From the NCBI GenBank assembly GCA_905182995.1, contig CAJJDP010000005.1:682001-746000 (forward strand): a stretch of 64,000 nucleotides of DNA, in the 5' to 3' direction. A model generated the notes under the pieces. That model was not told the DNA's origin, did no database searches, and worked only from the letters and a program-made list of their open reading frames with translations. Numbering within the stretch: position 1 is the first letter of the stretch; each line of letters opens with the position of its first letter. Of the stretch, positions 44,102 through 58,754 are shown piece by piece. The DNA is from Paramecium octaurelia (lineage: Eukaryota; Ciliophora; Oligohymenophorea; Peniculida; Parameciidae). A program made the translations under genes and the position numbers.

Positions 44102-46413
44102 TCATTCAAGGTGGGTCTTTTTAATTCCGTATTTAACAATTTCCCTATCACATCTAGTTCCTCCAACAAGACATGATATCACAGTTATTGGATCTATACT
44201 GAATCTTTTAGCATAGTTTTTATAATCAAATTCTTTCACTATTCGAATAATTTGTTCATCCTCTAGATGTTAGAGCTTTAAATATATATTAAAATTTTAC
44301 TTTCAACTTAATTTTATTTAATTATGTATTGCATTTATCATAAGAATGAATAGCTTATTCTTTTATAACAGTAGATTAATCATTATTTTGAGACTCTGTA
44401 TGTGCCTTTTACTTGATCTACTATTTGATTCTTTTTTGAGTTTCTTTGTAAATTAATGTGCCATTATTAATAGGCTAATTTTTAAAGTTCAACTTGACCA
44501 ACATGTTTTCCAAATTTTGGATATCTTCATTAGACAATCCATCTTAAATAGGTCCTAATTTTTCCAATTAGTAATTGTTCCTAGAAGTTAAAGCTGCCTC
44601 TTGTCGCGCTAGATGTAAGTCAATTGAAGATAGTTTATGGCTATCAAAAGGAAAGATTGAAGGTAAAAACGAGGCATCCAAAGAATCAGTTTAAGATAAA
44701 CTCTATTACATAATTGCTAAACTATTATCGAGGGATTATTCTTATTTATATTGCTTAAACGATTAGCTCAGTTCTTTTTCTAGCTTTTCGATATCCGATA
44801 ACATAGTTGCTTTCTTATATGTAATTAATAAGTACTTGAAGCAAGTATTCCTTAGCCTTTTAATCCAGATATTCTGGCATAGATTAATGATGACATTTTT
44901 CACTTAAAGAACTTAATTTGGAAATAATCCATGCGATTCCTGTAGTTCTAACATCCTATCCATTTTTTAATACTTAAAAATAAAAACTCACTAAACACTT
45001 CTACAAATTTTTATTTTCTTTTTTTTAATTATGAATATCCTTATCAATTTAATCTAAACTCTTTTTATTAAATAATATCTTTTATTTATATGCCTTTTTG
45101 CTGTCCCTAAGAATTTAGATGTCTTATTCTAGTTCTTTTTATTTATTTTATTGACTCATAAATTAATTTACTAGAGACATTCTGGATTTACTCAATTAGA
45201 GACTACCTTAAGATTTAGGATTTGATAAATCGCTAATTTCTTAAACTAATTGATCTGTTAATTAATTAATTTATAGTATTTTTTCATGTAATTCATGTGT
45301 TTCTAATCTTAATTTTTCTTAGGTTACTACCCTTGCATCTATTGTGATATAATTTTGCTTAATCTTTAAGGTTAGTTTATTTACTATGAGTTGTGTTTAT
45401 TTTTTATAAAACTTTGCTTTTTCAGCTTCTGATTTAAATTAAGATATCTAGACTTTAACCAAAGTATTATACATTCTTAATACGCCTTCACTAGTGAAAT
45501 CAAAATTAGCAGTCAATCCTTTTTCTTCATCTACATTAAGTTCCCCTATTTCCTTCAATTCGCTTAAAGCGACAGCTGAAGCTTTTTGGATATATTGCTC
45601 TACAGAGCGTTCTACACTTAGATCTTCATTTAAGCTCTTTAGTTATTTAACTTTTTAAACAGCATTCTTCATAACATCCTTGTAGGACTTAGGAGTGTTG
45701 GAAGGAGAGACTGAATTTAATATTGAGTTTTGTCTATCAAGAGGGAATTACCTCATTGATTGCTAGAATGAAATAGGCTTCTTAATTTCAGTTGATGCTC
45801 TTTATTTGTTTCTTAATGAAACAATATTAGTACTGATATCTTCTTTTTTGCTTTCCTCTTTTTTCTTTTGATCTTTTAACCTTTTAGTCCATTGTGCAAG
45901 ATCAGCTGTTTAATCTTGTGCTTCGTCATACTCTTCTTACTAAGTAGCCAAAGATTCTTCTCTATTTTTTTGTTTCTTTTTTAGGACCTCTCCATCTGAA
46001 TTATCTTCCAATTATTCATATATTTCTGAGAGTAAGAGTTGTTTTTCAGGATCTTTTGCTAATTTATTTCTGATTTGTTTCTCAATGTCATTCCTTTCCT
46101 TTTTCTTATACAATTTCGTAATTTTCAATGTTTACAAGTCGTACATACTATGCATCGACTTAAATGATTGACCAGGCTTTTCTTCTCCCCTGGCTATGTC
46201 ATAACTCTAGATTTAATTGAATTAATCATTCAACAATTTCTTAGTCACATCTTGTATAGCTAGTTCACTAATATTATCTGTGGCTGATTTATTTTTTCGA
46301 ATCAATTCATGAGCATTTCCAGCTATTTTTATAGCTGTGTAACCTTTATGCTGTCCAACTTCCCCTTGAACTTACATAATCTTCTTCATTCTCTATGCCC
46401 GAATGGATAGCAT
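44102..46413 (-). CDS. Coiled-coil unknown protein, 754 aa
   Basis: Starts MLSIRAQRMKKIMQVQGEVG; a second in-frame ATG lies at 46389. The protein is mostly charged helix: ITKLYKKKERNDIEKQIRNK, LAKDPEKQLLLSEIYEQLED, DLAQWTKRLKDQKKKEESKK, SLNEDLSVERSVEQYIQKAS. A coiled-coil core follows, then a small C-terminal globular piece (EDEQIIRIVKEFDYKNYAKR, SIDPITVISCLVGGTRCDRE) ending KKTHLE. Introns 44276-44300 and 44814-44835 give exactly 755 codons. No signal or TM. The layout resembles ciliary or basal-body proteins, but no family is recognised. Confidence 0.8.
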
Positions 46414-47238
46414 TAAAAATTAATTAAAAAACTATAAAACACTAAAAATATCATAAATAAACAGATAATATCTAATTTACAGAGTCATATTGTAAATTGG
46501 GAAATAATAATAAATGCGTTTTTATGGAAATGTATCGTTGTATACATGTTAATTAAAATTATCAAACTATGATAGTAATAGAATTAAAAGTGTTTTCTAA
46601 GTTGAGATATTTTTAATGTTATGTTATCTTATAAAAGTAAATTCTAAAATTTAAGACTATAGATTCTAATTTATAATTTAATATTAAAAAATATACTATA
46701 TTGAGGATGTAATCATTGAATTTAGAGTTAGAAAAGATAAAATTTGAGCAAGGAGGGTATCTTGGCAAAACAATTAATACAGTACCCAACCAAATATTGA
46801 CAATATCAATATTAATATCATAATTTAATATTTAAAAAAAATTGGTTGACATTATTTTAATTGATTATAAAAATATTATAAATAATTAAGGATATTACCT
46901 TATATCATTAATTGAATCTTTAAAGATCATAATGCATAGAATACTCAAAATATGACGGTACTAAAGAGTGATGTTAAGTTAGGATATTAATCATGTAAAA
47001 TTCATTTTCAGTATTTATGAACACATATTTTTTTCGATTTATGAAATGCTCAATAGTTTATTATTCTAAATTGAAACAGTTGACCAAAAATATGCAAAAT
47101 AAAGTAAATTGAATATTCAAAATATATGGCATATATAAGGAAGTTTAGAAAAGTGACTACGACCATTTTAAACATCTTTGATTAATTACATCAATATTGA
47201 AATATTCTCTACATTATAAATGATTATTATTTAATATA
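46414..47238. other. AT-rich divergent intergenic region
   Basis: About 825 bp between divergent genes, very AT-rich, with no supported frame and no RNA gene seen. It likely contains two promoters. Confidence 0.5.
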
Positions 47239-49227
47239 ATGAGGAGTCATGCCAAGCAGTTAACAATTATACAAGAAAACCATTTCCAAAACCAAATTAT
47301 TGAAATAACTCAAACAATTCGTATTATAAATCTCAATCCCAAGGTTCTGGCAAGTACAGGATTGCTTTTTAACGAATAAATAAAGAATTTGAAAGATCTT
47401 TGATTATGTAAACAGGGTGGCGCATTCGTTTGCAATTATTAAGAAGAGGAATAGTTTGCCTAATCAAAATTCTCTCATCTCAATCAAGGGATGGATTTAG
47501 GCATGAAAACTAATTGCATTTATTGAGAAAGTTATAGTAATTTATTATGTTTTACTTTGAATTGCTGGAGAATTAAGCAACCGAATATAGTACTAAATTA
47601 TACCTTATTTTATAGAAATATTTTATCTAAAAGAAATACTTTATCGAATCTCTTAAATTCACCTATTAATTTACTAATTATCTAAATTCCATGAAGATGT
47701 TCGTTGCATGTTATTTTGGAAACCGGAGATATATTATTAGGATGCTCGATTTAATAAAACAAAGTTTCAATACTATTTGTAGGTTGGGCATCTCCATTGC
47801 CAATTTAAATTATTTGATTCTGCAATATTCTACTATAAAGAGGCCATTGGACAATGCTAAAGTTTACTTGCTGATATCATAGCTGAAGATTTTCATTTGA
47901 AAAAACTATCTGATAAGTATTCAAAGGTGATCACTTGGATTATAACAACCTTATATATCATGACATTTGTTTATGAATTGCAGTCAGACTATAATAAATT
48001 GTTCGAAGCTTTTAGAGTGGCACTTTGGTTATCAGAATTAATTGATAATTAAGGATTAACAACCATTTTAGAGGAATAGTATCGTTTACAACAAAATTAA
48101 GTAATATATATTATCATGAACTTTTAGTATAGAACATTTATGATAGAAATTAAGGAAATAAATTAAGTACTTGCTCCTATATTTCCTTAATCCAACATAA
48201 ATTAGGATAACACATAATAAAATGATTATTGGACAGATACAAATGATAGGTTCTATAAGAAATTTAATAAGGAGGTAAATATTCAACTGTATTCTATACT
48301 TTCATAACAAGAGGATATAAATTATAAAAAATAACATTAATCTCGACTTACAGAATAAGAAACAACAATCCAATCAAATATTCATACACCTCGTCAACAT
48401 GAGAAATGCAAAACATTCAATTCTGTAGATGAGGTCAAACTAAGTAAATTACCTTCTGCACATCAATCACCTCAACATTCTCACAAGTCAAGTGCTACAC
48501 TCTTTCACACTAAAACTAATTCATTAAAATTTACATCTGATATAGATATGATTTTAAAGAGATTTCCAAAGAGAGAAATTGAATCGTTTTCTTCTCTAAA
48601 AGCAAAAAAGGAATTGGATCTCTATTATCAATAAAAAGTGCTTTCCTCCTTTGATAATGAAGTTTAGATCAAATCTCTAAAATCATTAAGATAACAAATA
48701 TCATCCTAAGAAGAACTAGATAAGGTTTGCTAATCTGATTTCATTGTGGGTAAAAAATTGTTAAAGTTTCAAAAATACACACATCAAAAAATAGCAACGA
48801 ATTAAAATATTATGAAAATTACTTCAGGTATTTCCAAAGAATAAGAACATTTAGAAGGGGTCAATTCTGCTAGATTACTTATTTAAGGATCTTAAGATAT
48901 TGAATAGAAAATCAGAGTTTAGATGCATTAAATCATAAAATAGAAATCAATGCACAATGAAGGAGAATTGATGGTAAATTATTAAAACATTAACATATAT
49001 AGAATCTTAAAGCCTTGGTATCAGATTATGAATTAAATCTATAGAAGGCTCCTACTACCAATCGTGAACCATAAATAGAATAATCTTAAATATCCAAGTT
49101 TATAAAAGAAAAGAACTATTCCATATTAAAATCTATAGACTAAACAGCCAAGCGTACTGCACCAGAATAAATAAAAACTAGAAAATCTTTTCTATCTCGC
49201 ATTCAAGAGAGTCTATTTTAAAAGTGA
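47239..49227 (+). CDS. TPR-like helical protein with disordered Gln/Ser-rich tail, 633 aa
   Basis: The N-terminal 290 residues are helical with at least one good TPR (FKLFDSAIFYYKEAIGQCQS, compare the A20/A27 positions) and TPR-like neighbours (HENQLHLLRKLQQFIMFYFE, YNKLFEAFRVALWLSELIDN). The rest is Ser/Gln/Lys-rich (SRLTEQETTIQSNIHTPRQ) with helices such as KSLRQQISSQEELDKVCQSD. Introns 47354-47385 (32 nt), 47703-47728 and 48974-49002 give exactly 634 codons. The ATG at 47239 (MRSHAKQLTIIQEN) is preferred; an ATG at 47252 with an extra intron also fits. Probably a protein-protein scaffold. Confidence 0.78.
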
Positions 49228-49807
49228 TTATCTTAGAAATTTTATGTATAAACTTTAAATTTGCTATTTTTCATTAAATTCTAATTATTTATATATTTTA
49301 TTCATTCTCTATATAGATATTACTCAGATTTAAATAAATAAATAAATGGATAAAAGTTTAAAACCTTATAATTGTCAATCCAAACTTAATTACTTATTAA
49401 ATTAAACCCATTAATAATAAGATCTTCACAACCTGCTTTGGATATATTTTTAATAGTTTAATAATAAAAATTGCTTGATAATTAATTTAAACTTAAATTC
49501 TGATCTCTTTAAATAATTTATTACATTATAGCGTTTAGAGTTATGTTTAGGTTAAGCAAAAATAAAATCTGATTATTACATTTTAATTAAAGATTCTAAT
49601 ATTTAGTCTCGCTTCCATTAAATAAAGTTTATTGCAATGATCAAGAGAGTTTTTTGATGATTTTGTCTTATATTTAAGATTTAATCAATTTTATTTTATT
49701 CCAAATATGATTTTATAATATTATGATGAAAGTAATGATATAAATATATATATATATACTCGAATATTAATAAAATTAGATTAATTCATAAATCACGATT
49801 AATAATC
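49228..49807. other. AT-rich convergent gap
   Basis: About 580 bp, AT-rich, no supported gene. It contains a TA-dinucleotide run (next entry). Confidence 0.5.
49743..49760. repeat. Short TA dinucleotide run
   Basis: An uninterrupted alternation of T and A of about 16-18 bases in the gap between two convergent genes. Such runs are common in AT-rich ciliate DNA. Confidence 0.7.
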
Positions 49808-50894
49808 TCATTAATTTTTCAAAAAATTTAATATATAGGCCCAAATTGCTAATTAATGGTCTTCTCCTTTTTTAAAGCTTTCATAGCATTCTTTTAAATA
49901 AGTTTCTTTCAAATTTTCATTATTTAAATCCCAAAAAAAATAAATCAAAATAATTGGATTAAATTCTGGATGAAATTATAATCCTAATAAATGATTGCTT
50001 TTAAAAGCATAATTCTAACAATGAGGAGCACTCAATAATAACTCAGAGTTTTTTGGGAGTTCAAAAACATAATCTCCGTGAATTTAGTATACATTAAGAT
50101 TTTTTATTTGAAATTCTCCAAAGTTCAAACCTGTTAGTAAAGATAACCTCCCAACTTACATATGAGGTACAAATGTCATTTTCCTTGCTTCTCCTCCTAA
50201 ACAATGAGCCAAAATTTAATGCCCAAAACATATTCCAACCATTTTTATTTAGCGTTTATCAGCTTCTCTTAAGAAATTAACCAAGGGCTCTTTCCAATTC
50301 TCTGACATGTCGAATGCTGTACTAGTTGAACCTGTAATGACGATACCATGTAAGTTTTCTAAATCTGGATATTAATTTTCTATTGCCTAAAATTACAAAA
50401 AATAATACTAAATAAACTTCCCAGTCTTCATTTACTTCTTTATAGATCCCTAAATGCAAAGCCTCCATAATATTTACATATTTATCATAATATTATGGCT
50501 CTGTAATAACTAAAGCAAATCTTTTTCTCTCCTACTATTATTTTTCTTTTCCTGATAATATATGAGGTACAATATCTGATTTAAATCCTAAATCTAAAGA
50601 AAAGTCAATCAAAATAATTTTTTCATCCTTGGTTGATTTGATTATTTCTCCTTGTATAACAACCTTAAGCAACTCTCTATATTCATTCTTATACAATATC
50701 TCCACATATTATTCTAGATTTTTAATTTCGGTTGAATATGACATTTAATACAAGAGTCGAGCTGCAGCAAAAAAATCATTAGGATCGAATTCAGGACAAT
50801 AACTAATGTTAAAGAAATCAAATTCTTTCGAGTTATAAATAAAATATTCTCCGGATCTAATAATCAGAGTCACTGATTTATTTTTATTCATCAT
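49808..50894 (-). CDS. Class I glutamine amidotransferase-like protein, 354 aa
   Basis: The C-terminal half is a GATase1 fold: IVITGSTSTAFDMSENWKEP, the nucleophile elbow GICFGHQILAHCLGGEAR, RLSLLTGLNFGEFQI, IHGDYVFELPKNSE and the catalytic His/Glu LGLQFHPEFNP. The Cys, His and Glu triad is intact, so glutaminase or gamma-glutamyl peptidase activity is plausible. It is closest in style to the stand-alone GMP-synthase-like/GGP group. The N-terminal 140 residues (NKSVTLIIRSGEYFIYNSKE) are an extra domain I do not recognise. One 22-nt intron at 50387-50408 gives exactly 355 codons. Start: first of two adjacent ATGs. Confidence 0.9.
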
Positions 50895-51403
50895 TGTATA
50901 TTGAAAAATATTAAAAAATTAAATTTCAAATAATTTATCATCTTATAGAAACACACTGCAAGTAAATAGTAAGAAGTAGTTTAATTTTGATTTCTCAAGC
51001 AAGGAATATAATGTATTTTGTAATTAAAAACATATATCAAAGAAAAGTAGTATATGAAATTTCTTAAACTATTAAAACTTATTTTTTTATTTTTTTATTT
51101 AGGAGTATTTTCTATAACAATATAAAACAGACTTTTAATATAACTCTCATCAATAGATTAAATCATGTTAACAAGATATATGTTAGTATTAGTTTATTTC
51201 ATTTAAAACTATTGATGTTTAATTTATTTATTGATGGATTCTTAAAATTTGGCTCTTGTAAATAGAAATGTAATATTTTTGTGGAGACTTATAGATTCTT
51301 AATTAAGTTTTCCCTAATTGATATTTACATTTTATTATTTATTTGAAGTATCAATTGAATATGTTTGATAAATAATGTCAAAAAATAAATCATAAATGGA
51401 TTT
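50895..51403. other. AT-rich intergenic, nothing recognised
   Basis: About 500 bp between tandem minus-strand genes. No frame or RNA gene supported. Confidence 0.5.
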
Positions 51404-54400
51404 TCAAATAAAATAAAATATCAATATTGCATTGGCAGCTACAATTATTAATTCACTTATTGTCGATATTTTAATATTAACGCTTAAATCAGGAGAATTA
51501 TAAGTTCCCACTTGGCACACATTATTTGCTAAATCATAATAACATTCATCTTGTCTAGCATTACAATCTTCTTAAGAAATTACTAAATTGCAATGTAATT
51601 GGCAACTACCATAATAGGAACTCCATGAACATCTTGTTATATCATTACAGATTTCTGTGGTTAAAAAGGAAGTGCAGGATACTGATGCGCAGCCATTTTT
51701 TTTCCATTCGCAAATGTTCTTTGCTTAGGAACAAGTACATGGATCCACAATAAATTCACAAGGTAAACATTGAGAATCTTTCAGTAGGCAAGTAAAATTG
51801 TTGAATTAATTTCCATTACAAAGATTAGAAGATCCAAATAGGGCGCAAACTTAAGATGTACAAATAAACTCATCCTGATAAATGTTCTATTGTTGAATTA
51901 CACATGTTTATGCGTTATACAATTGAAGTTGAATACATTAAGATGAACTTAATTATTAACAACTTATATTCTCTACACATTTATCACCTGACAATACGCA
52001 TTTATTTCCTAATTAATTACAATTAGTCAAGTCAGAACATTTTAATGCTTCACAAATATTAGATTTCTTACAGAATTTACTAGAACAATCCGATAATTAA
52101 CAATAAAGATCGTAGTTTTTTTCATTCAAACATCTAGAATTAATACCAATACATTTCTCTCCAGATTCAAATTCAATTTAGCTGCAAATTGAATGGTCAA
52201 CATTTATAATATCTTCGCATTAACTTGCACTTTGGCAAACACCATTATTTAAAAAGCAAACCATATTTAGTTTAGAATTCTTACATTCACTCTAACCTAA
52301 GTCTTCACAACGTACTCTTCTGCAAGAATTATATTTATTATCGAACATACATAATTATTCCTAAACACACTAAATTTAATTCTTGTTTGCACAAATATTG
52401 GCTGTTGCAACCACATTACATTAGCATTACATAAAATCTGAATTAAAAATACAAGAGGAATTTAATTAACATGCAGATTTTGAGAGTCCAGAAATTTAAC
52501 ATACTTATGAACTAGTCACAGTCTTGCATTTTTTATTAAGAATATCGTAAGAGCAAGAATCCTGTAATGAAGCACATCCTAATTCATTAACATTTCTAGC
52601 TTGTTCACATGTATAATTAGAAGGTAATAATTAACATTAGCCATCAATAAATATACAAGGTTCTCTAAGAATTGATGTGCATGCAGATTGACTTAAGCCT
52701 GGTGAATCACAAAACAAGGAGTTAATATTGAATTCTGAAGTACATTTTTTTAATTCTTGATTATAAATACAAGATGTTTTTACAAGTTTACAAGTTGCTT
52801 AAGTGACTTCAAAAACTTAATCGCATTAAAAACTACTAGTTAAATGACACCCATTGTCCCAGTATGCAGCTTAGTTAAGTGACAAACAAGCAGGTTTTGA
52901 TAATGTATCAATATCAGTAATGGTTCCATTAAAATCCTGACATGTTAATGAGTCCGAATCATAAATACATGACTTAGTTGGAACCATTTAACATGTTTTT
53001 TTGTTAACTAATTAATAATCTGAACAAGCTTTAGCATTATCGAACGTAACATTGTCGCATTAGTTATTAGTTTCATCATAGGTACAAGATACATCTGGTA
53101 TATTTAAACAAGTAGCTTTGGATATATATCGAGTTGTACAATCCGTCACTTATTCATCTAATATAGGATTTGGTTAAAAGACATAGCCCAATTTAGAAAT
53201 GCATTTTCTTTGTCTCCACAAACAGTCTTTTTCTTAACAAGCTGGGAGATTTAATTTCGAAGTGCATGAAACTGTTTATTCTTCTATAGATTTACAATCT
53301 GTATTCCAATAGCATTTCAATTATGTTGAAGTAACACAATCGAACTCTGTTAAGTTCTCAGAACAATTTGATTATACTGTCACTAAACTTGATTAAATGA
53401 TATAATTAGGATTAAGTTCATAGAATACATCTGACAAATTTGAAGTGCAAACATAATTTCTATATTCACAATTTTAAGAGGCATAATATTGACAAACTTT
53501 TCTATTAATTTATTGAGTCATAGTTCCACAATTGATATTGCTTTATGTTGAATAAAAATTCTAGCATCCTTTTGTATTATCCCAATAACAAAAGAAATCA
53601 GAATCTAGACAAGCTATTCTATTATAGATCTAAACACAAGAAAGAGGTTTTGTAGGAGTACAACTAGTTAAACTACAAGGGTATTCAAAGTTATAACAGT
53701 CAGTGTTATCAGAGTTCTTTTTGTAACAACTAGTATCCTTAAAGATACATTTTGTGCTTTACCAAATACAATGAAATGGTGAAGCTTTGCAATTTTGTTC
53801 ACTTAATTGTTTAGAGCATTCTTTCCTTGAATCAAATGTGGTTAGGATTGAACATTAGTTATTGCTGAATTAACATATCTATTCTGTTACATTCTGACAG
53901 CTATACTTATTAAATCCCTATTAACAAATCTTAGGAATAGTTTCAAAACTTTTACATGAATCAGTGTATTAACAAAATTAATTTGGTACATTCATACACT
54001 AATTGTAATTGGTTGCATCAGAACAATTAGTTAATGTTTTAGTAGAACATGTTTTAGTTGAATCATTCCATTAACATAAATTGTCATTAATAGCTAAACA
54101 AGTATTTTTGTTAACATCTGAATTACAATCCAAATTATCTAATTATGAATTTGAACATTTATTATTAGCCCATTTACAATATCCTGTAGTTTATTCCACA
54201 CAAGCCTTTTTGTTTAATCCCATAGTTTCACAAATTTCAATTGTATAATTAAATGTAACACATCCTGTATTTGATGAATTTGCCATACATGCATTTGAAT
54301 TACCTCCTTTACTACATAAACTTATTGAGTATAAAACTGTAGGATTAGCTGGAATTGATGCAGGAACGTAACAAGCAGTTTGAATAGAGGAAGTACAAGT

Positions 54401-57400
54401 ATGCGATGCGACGTTCCATTAACAAACAAGATTTGAATTTTCTATATTTATGCAAGCGTATTTATTTAAAAGAGTACAATCATTTAATTTAGTTAGATCA
54501 ATCAATTATTAACATTAATTATCAATCCATCCACAATATATATTTAAAATATCACTTGTTATTTCAATACAACTCTATTTATTTAAGTATTAACATCCTT
54601 GAACATTGACATAATTTGCTACTGTAAGTTATGCACATTGATAATTATAGATATCATAATAGTAAGCATTTCCTGTTAATTAAGTACATCCATATAAATT
54701 TAAATTAGCATTAAAAACACTAGAAGAACTACAAGTTGTAGTTTAAGCGGTAGGATTTGCTAATAAACAAGATGCATTGGCTCTGATTGCACATTCAATA
54801 TTGGTTGTAAAATCAGAACAATTATTAGTTTCTTTTAATATTTTACATTTCTGAGTTGAAGATTAATACATGCATTTCTAAGTATCTTAATTGCTTATTT
54901 TAGAACATCCAGAATAATTGGTTTAATAAGATTGAACATCTGAACAAATCTAAGTTGTTACTTCTTAGCAATTAGTACCATCCCAATAACAGGCTAAAGA
55001 ATCAGAAATATCAGATAAACACAATGAATTTGATAATTAAGAGCAACTTAAAGTCTAAGTTGTATCAACACAATAATATCCAAATTAGAAATCACAATTT
55101 TCGTATTTTTAACACATCATCTTACTATATTACATTAAATGAGGACATTAACTAGGATTATCACTTGTACTTTTGCATCCTTGACCTTTAACAAATGTAC
55201 ATATTACTTACCATTAATTTAAACAATCAAATTAATTTAAAAATGTAGTACAACCTGTTGTATAATTTATTTTATCATTTTCAATTTGACTAAGTAAACT
55301 GAAATCCTTGCATTAATTATTGATGTATTGACAGTATGGAAACTACCTACAAAATTTATAATTCGTATATTCATATTTATCACATTTAACAGTTAAATTT
55401 TAGGTATAGCATTATCCTTCATCATAAACACAGTTATAATAAAGATTATTGATACAATCTTCTTTGGTAAACTCATATTCGCATATTTTCTTTGAAATGT
55501 TCTTGCAAACACCATTTGTGAAGGAGCAATTTTATAAAGATTTCTCACAGACTGTTTTTCCAACTCCAGGAGTGTCACATTTTAGATTAATAGTAGTTGT
55601 CATTTGCTTGCAACCATTTAATATTCCATAACAATTCACTGTGCTTGAACACAGATACCATGAATAATTTGTTATTGCAGCAGGACATTTTGTTGAAGTG
55701 TTATTTTAAGTACAAACATTATTAAAATAACCACATTCCATATTCATATTTAAACAAGCTTACTTATTGAGTTAATTGCACGAAGTTACATTACTGAGAT
55801 CAGAAGTGCATTTTCCATTAATGAAAGCACATTAACCATAGGTAGCCTCAAAACAGATATTAATATTGATTCCTGGTTCATCACAACTGTAATAGTTAGT
55901 ATTTGATGGCACCTCACAATCAGTCTGAGCACTATTAATCTTACATCGAACTTTAGTGGCATAGGTGTTATCACTATAAACTGAATTAGCACAATATTAA
56001 ATTGGATTATAGGTTGAAATATTCACTGGAAATGAGCATATAAGCTTAGGGTCAATTACGACAAAGCAAAAGTTAGAATTAAGTTAACAGATTCTGTTTT
56101 ACACTTTCTTACAAGTGTTTTTGTTGGCTTAGTCACAAGTAATTGTCTTCAAATGATAATTCCAATATCGATTTGATGTTGCATCTGAAGGTTCACTTTT
56201 GCACTACTAATCAACAAATATACAATTTCCACTTGTCAACTATGAACAGGTTTATCGATTTAATAATAAATTAGCATTTCCACAAGATGCAACAGTTGCA
56301 GAAGAGGTAATAGAAGCACATAACCTATCTGGAAATTTATAAGCACAATAGTATTCATCTAGAGATTGTCTTGGAACAGGAGAAATAATACTAATGCAAC
56401 CTGCCTGACTAAGTGATGTGTTAGCCAAACAATTATAACGTTATGTAGATTTAAAATAAACACATTTTTCTCCATCCCATGAACACTTTTCATTAGTATT
56501 TATAATCTATTGGCATGCCTTTTTACTAAGATAAAAACCTTCGCAAGTCAAAGTCTCATATTTAGTGGCTGATAAGGTTTAGCATGAATCTCCAGCAAAA
56601 TAACAAGCCTCTGTGCTGAATTAGCATGCATATTTATTAAAATAAGTTTAACAAGTGGTTGGAGCAACTGCTACTAAAATGCATTTGTTTGTAAGGAATT
56701 GGCATTTCTCAGTTGATTATAATACACACACTTTTTAAGAGACATTATTGTAAGATGTGCAATATTGATTAAATGATGTCACTTAGGAACAAACTCCATT
56801 ACTCCATTTGCATGGTTGATCAGATAAACCAAGACAGATTTCTTTTTTTATTCCTTGATCATCGCATGTTAGATTAGTGGATTATGATTGACAACTCTTT
56901 GTTTACTAATTGTATTTACAATTCATAAACTACGCACATGCTGAAGCTGAAACATTGATTAAAGCATCACAACTAGTTTGAGGAACTAGAACCTTGCAAA
57001 CTTCAAATAAAACATCCCATTAGCATTTTGGAGTGTTTAAACATAATTCGTAATTAAAAGAACTGCTATCTTCAGTTTCACAGGTTTTATCTGTTTAATA
57101 TTAATCACATATCATATTAGTATACTTTCTCTAACCCGTTGAATACATGCATAATTGTCTATTTACAACCATTGTTTTTGGGAAGGATTAAAATAGTTTT
57201 AATTTCTAATCCGATAAGACATTAATACATTTTCCCTCATTATCTAGCCAAATACATTCTTGTCCCATTTTTCGTATTGATCCACATGAGAATTTTGAAA
57301 TGACAGCATTGCAATCAAGAATATTAAGTTAGTAGTCTTATAGTTATGTGCATTATTTATTCGTGTCGTCCCAAGAACATAAAAGTCTCATATTCACACA

Positions 57401-58754
57401 ATAGTATTAATTAACTCCTGGCTATTTGCATCCAAATTTGGGAACACACCCAATAAATTCATTTGATTCTTGAGTCCAATTACAATTATCACTATTACAC
57501 AGACTTTATTGACTTACAATGCATTCTTGGCTACAAACAGGAGGAGAGACTAAAGTATTCAAATAGCATCCTTCATTTCCAGATAAGCCTTTGCACCTTC
57601 TAAAAGTGTCCAAGGCTTCTGCAACGCAAGTAGTCTTTTGTGTGTTTAAGCCTTCAATACAACTGAATTCTTTTTCTAGTCCATCAGAGTTCAAGGTTTA
57701 GGGAAGACAATTTAGGTTGATGTACGAACACCTATTCCTATCTACATATCTACAAAAGATCTCATTTGCAGTTAGGAATTGTTAGTCCTATAATTATAAT
57801 TCTTGAGATATTAAAAGGCATTTTTAATGAGTAAATATTCCTTTAATATATCTGCAATAAATATGGTTAACACCTACTTCCTGAATTTTGGTAGAGAATA
57901 GCATTTAATAATCATTGTCATCGACTATCTCTAATGCTATACAGCCTTCCCGTTCTCTGTCACTAATTTTCACTATGTTAAAATTATTTTATACAATTGC
58001 TTAATCCACTTCCAAGTGGCTGACCTAATTCATACCATTGAAAGTAACCACCAGAGCTTACGAAATTATTTTTTAAAGTTCCTGTTTCATATACTTTGCT
58101 ATCAGCTTCTACTTACAAGCCTAAGTCTTTCCTGTAAAGGCGCTCTGATTCTAAAACGAAATTTGGTTTATACTGGGTTAGTGTCCACAATAACGTATGG
58201 TGTATTATGAGATAATCTAATTAGATTCAAAACATACTTTCGATCCTTCCACAAACAGATGCACTATATAATTTATTCTAAAAGTCTTTCAAATTATCCA
58301 TTTGAGAAACATAATCACAACTGTATGTGTTTTCATTCCATTCACAAAGCTCCGATGTTTTTTGAATGGACATGCATCCATGTTTAGAAAGACTGTCCTA
58401 ACAATTGACTTAACTCAAATCCTATATTGGTTAACACTTCGATATAAAAATGCCTAAGAGAAAACATTTATTGCATACATTTGGCTAATTCTCCTGAGGC
58501 ATAAGCCAATTATTTATTACAGGCCTTCTTGTTTAACAACTCAGAACAACCAAGTTCTAAGTTTTTTGTAAAATTACAAGCATCAGAGTCCCAAATGCCT
58601 ATTAATTATATAAAATATAAATACATTGGTCATCTATACTTCTAATGCAATCATCATAAGTTCTATATTCTATGCATCTATCAGCACATTGCACTTGTAA
58701 TAAAGAAAATAGGATTAGGAATACAATTAGTACAAACCTATATGAATGAGTCAT
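51404..58754 (-). CDS. Giant cysteine-rich surface antigen (Paramecium i-antigen-like)
   Basis: About 7.3 kb. Signal peptide MTHSYRFVLIVFLILFSLLQ, then roughly 2,400 residues with Cys at regular short intervals in Cys-x(n)-Cys units rich in Thr, Ser, Asn and Gln. It ends CQVGTYNSPDLSVNIKISTI with a hydrophobic C terminus (ELIIVAANAILIFYFI) fitting a GPI-anchor signal. This is the build of Paramecium immobilization/variable surface antigens, one of which coats the cell at a time by mutually exclusive expression. A 26-nt intron follows the signal exon (DDQ); others were not mapped. No single TGA-free frame was traced through every unit, so an intact ORF is probable, not proven. Confidence 0.82.
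53968..55171. repeat. 1.2-kb block near-identical to 61667-62870
   Basis: Same orientation, offset 7699 bp, inside the first surface antigen gene. I counted about 20-25 substitutions and no indel over roughly 1204 bp (about 98% identity by eye). Identity drops sharply at both ends while weaker homology continues beyond. Confidence 0.9.

Noticed and set aside
58016..58210. Plus-strand ORFs in the antigen region (also 59369-59623, 59939-60160, 60389-60613)
   Set aside because: Antisense to the cysteine-periodic coding frame; no independent support.
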